From Flavobacterium psychrophilum (GTDB lineage Bacteria > Bacteroidota > Bacteroidia > Flavobacteriales > Flavobacteriaceae), in contig CAMDGJ010000017.1 of the NCBI GenBank assembly GCA_945897545.1, positions 1 through 22,244 on the forward strand: 22,244 bases of DNA. Direction: 5' to 3'. Below, piece by piece: positions 20,916 to 22,244 of the stretch (its first letter is position 1; each line of letters begins with the position of its first letter). The notes below the pieces were generated by a model. The model did not search any database. It had not been told where the DNA came from and saw only the letters and a list, made by a program, of their open reading frames with translations. The position numbers and the translations under genes were made by a program.

Positions 20916-21142
20916 AAATCTTCAATTGCTATTTTTACTCCCAAACCTTGCTTGGAATCTTCTCGTGCTTGCAATATTTTTTTCACAAACTCTGGGTCAT
21001 AAGGGCTTTCTTCTATTTCTTCAATTGGAACAACTGCAAATGACCTTCCTTTCCCCCGATGAATTATTAATTTTTCCTCTTGGGCGATGTCTAAATATTT
21101 TTTAATATTCCCCCTAAATTCACTTACGCTAATTGTTTTCAT
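20906..21142 (-). CDS. yefM: YefM/Phd-family antitoxin
   Basis: The 78-residue antitoxin has the Phd/YefM N-terminal fold (MKTISVSEFRGNIKKYLDIA, then the strand LIIHRGKGRSFAVVPIEE), which binds operator DNA, and a C-terminal acidic helix that neutralises the toxin. Its stop overlaps the YoeB start by 10 bases. The promoter carries TACTTTTG (21167-21160), overlapped by an inverted repeat at 21163-21182, so self-repression is likely. The partner toxin is truncated by a stop codon, leaving this antitoxin an orphan if that mutation is real. The pair lies between two copies of an Omp85 3' end. Confidence 0.9.
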   Translation of the reverse strand: MKTISVSEFRGNIKKYLDIAQEEKLIIHRGKGRSFAVVPIEEIEESPYDPEFVKKILQAREDSKQGLGVKIAIEDLWK

Positions 21143-21159
21143 CTTTATGTAGTTTTATA

Positions 21160-21182
21160 CAAAAGTACACATTTTTGTACTT
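21160..21182 (-). promoter_or_regulatory. yefM promoter element and overlapping operator palindrome
   Basis: Minus-strand TACTTTTG (21167-21160) matches TAnnTTTG, 17 bases before the ATG. It is overlapped by an inverted repeat, AAGTAC-N8-GTACTT (21163-21182). E. coli YefM operators have a TGTACA core, and GTAC-containing arms are consistent with that. Confidence 0.6.
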
Positions 21183-21218
21183 AATTATTTTAATTCAATA
21201 TTTAAATTGTCACAACTT

Positions 21219-22244
21219 TTAAAAATTTGTTTTGAAACTAATAGTTACAATTGAATTTGCACCTTTTATTTGTTGCTCTTTCGTGCTTCCATTTGCCAAG
21301 GATATTTTTAATAGCCCGTTTTTTGTTTGTAATCCCAATCCAATCCCTAAACCCAGCAAATTGCCACTGTTGCTTGAGCTCTTGTCTTGATAATAGCCAT
21401 AATCCATTATTGAGTGGATAAATAGGTCTTGAGAAATAATATAACGGTATTCAGTGATTATTGCGGTCATAAAGCTAGCTTGAAGGCTGTTTTCAGTAAA
21501 TCCTCGAATAGAATTGATGCCTCCAAAACGATATAACTCATTGATTATATAAGAGTCACTTTTCAGGAAATAATTTTGATAATTTATGTTAATACAGTTT
21601 TTTTTATTGAGATAGAAGTTATGCATCGCATTGAGGTTGATAAAAGTCTGCTTGTTTGTCCCTAATGTTTCTTCTAGGCCATTTGTTGTTCTTTTTCCTG
21701 TTCCAAAAGTGAGTGAAAGGCTCGCTTTTTTTGGAAACAATGAATTCATATAATCAAATTTTGAGTATTCTAAATTTGAGGTTAGATATGAATTGTTATA
21801 ATCACTAATGGAGCTATTATTTGTATTTTGAATATCGCTGGATTCAGTAGATTGATATCCCAAATAAATTCGTGTGCTGTAATCGACAAAATATCCTAAG
21901 TCAATGGCTGTTTTTGTATTTTGAAAGATGCTATCTTGTTTGAAGATATAGATTTGTGCTTTTAATCCAACGGGACTTTTAAACAAATAAGGTAAATCAA
22001 TGCTGGCCTTGAATGTTTTTTGATTATTTCCATCGCTTTTCCAATTAAGGGTAAATTGTTCTCCCGCTTTAAGTGCATTTTCTAATGTTAAATCTAAATA
22101 GCCGTTAAAAACTAATTTTTTGCTATCAGTATTGGTGAAACCAATGAAGCCATCAAAAGTATTTGACTTTCTTTTCTCTAAATACACATAAACTTTGGTT
22201 GTGTCTTTTGTTAATAGTATCTCAGGATACTTGATTTGGTTTAC
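21219..22244 (-). CDS. Omp85/BamA-TamA-type outer-membrane protein, 5' part outside the window
   Basis: The frame stays open to the right edge, giving 341 visible residues; its true start lies beyond 22244. The visible part begins with the last POTRA-like strand region (KDTTKVYVYLEKRKSNTFDG), and the rest is an alternating beta-barrel pattern ending in Phe (SFKTNF). RFGGINSIRGF carries the conserved (V/I)RGF motif that lies inside Omp85 barrels. Such proteins insert or export proteins or lipids at the outer membrane; which one is unknown here. Its last ~60 codons are duplicated, in decayed form, at 20410-20628 on the far side of the YefM/YoeB pair. Confidence 0.75.
   Translation of the reverse strand, partial: VNQIKYPEILLTKDTTKVYVYLEKRKSNTFDGFIGFTNTDSKKLVFNGYLDLTLENALKAGEQFTLNWKSDGNNQKTFKASIDLPYLFKSPVGLKAQIYIFKQDSIFQNTKTAIDLGYFVDYSTRIYLGYQSTESSDIQNTNNSSISDYNNSYLTSNLEYSKFDYMNSLFPKKASLSLTFGTGKRTTNGLEETLGTNKQTFINLNAMHNFYLNKKNCININYQNYFLKSDSYIINELYRFGGINSIRGFTENSLQASFMTAIITEYRYIISQDLFIHSIMDYGYYQDKSSSNSGNLLGLGIGLGLQTKNGLLKISLANGSTKEQQIKGANSIVTISFKTNF

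Noticed and set aside
1..22244. tRNA or rRNA genes
   Set aside because: No tRNA-like cloverleaf or rRNA segment was noticed; all sizeable gaps are AT-rich or made of the repeats described. Weak or small RNAs could be missed by eye.

Overview
The window is AT-rich DNA from a member of the Bacteroidota, most likely Flavobacterium or a close relative. The evidence is a SusC/SusD operon, a secreted protease with a type IX secretion (T9SS) sorting tail, Bacteroidetes-type promoter elements (TTTG-N19-TAnnTTTG; TATCTTTG), starts without Shine-Dalgarno sequences, and the peptidoglycan-recycling ligase Mpl.

Layout. Positions 1-7617 are mostly core genes: the tail of an unrecognised gene, mpl, radC, a YjjG-like HAD phosphatase, a small exported protein, a RelE/ParE-type toxin-antitoxin (TA) pair, rarA (minus), a rhomboid protease, and rlmB (minus). 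Positions 7618-11510 are an accessory patch: a winged-helix/phosphoribosyltransferase (PRTase) fusion protein, a second TA pair, a broken Rpn-type nuclease gene and a small coiled-coil membrane protein. Positions 11556-14252 encode a large secreted metalloprotease. Positions 14383-20261 form a minus-strand operon, SusC, SusD and two lipoproteins, with the same gene order as the Bacteroides thetaiotaomicron BT2264-BT2261 peptide importer. Positions 20410-22244 hold the 3' end of an Omp85-type outer-membrane protein gene, a YefM/YoeB pair whose toxin carries a stop codon, and a second, decayed copy of the Omp85 3' end.

Main discovery. The accessory patch next to rlmB is punctuated by several copies of the first ~18-35 codons of rlmB, all in the same orientation as rlmB. 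The clear copies are at 8853-8909, 9584-9678, 9760-9867 and 11344-11448; two more, near 8757-8800 and 11270-11306, are badly decayed. The copies separate the cargo modules. The two best copies share a non-rlmB segment fused after codon ~34, and one encodes 34 residues identical to RlmB while differing at 12 nucleotides, all synonymous. This suggests repeated insertion of small modules at the rlmB start, each bringing the 5' end of a donor rlmB. At the other end of the window a YefM/YoeB pair is bracketed in a comparable way by two copies of an Omp85 3' end. The wHTH-PRTase gene has a canonical promoter flanked by two near-identical palindromic operators, so it is probably self-regulated.

Short palindromic repeats have also entered coding frames, at the mpl N-terminus and in the RlmB inter-domain linker. 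Family calls come from motifs read by eye; no database searches were run.
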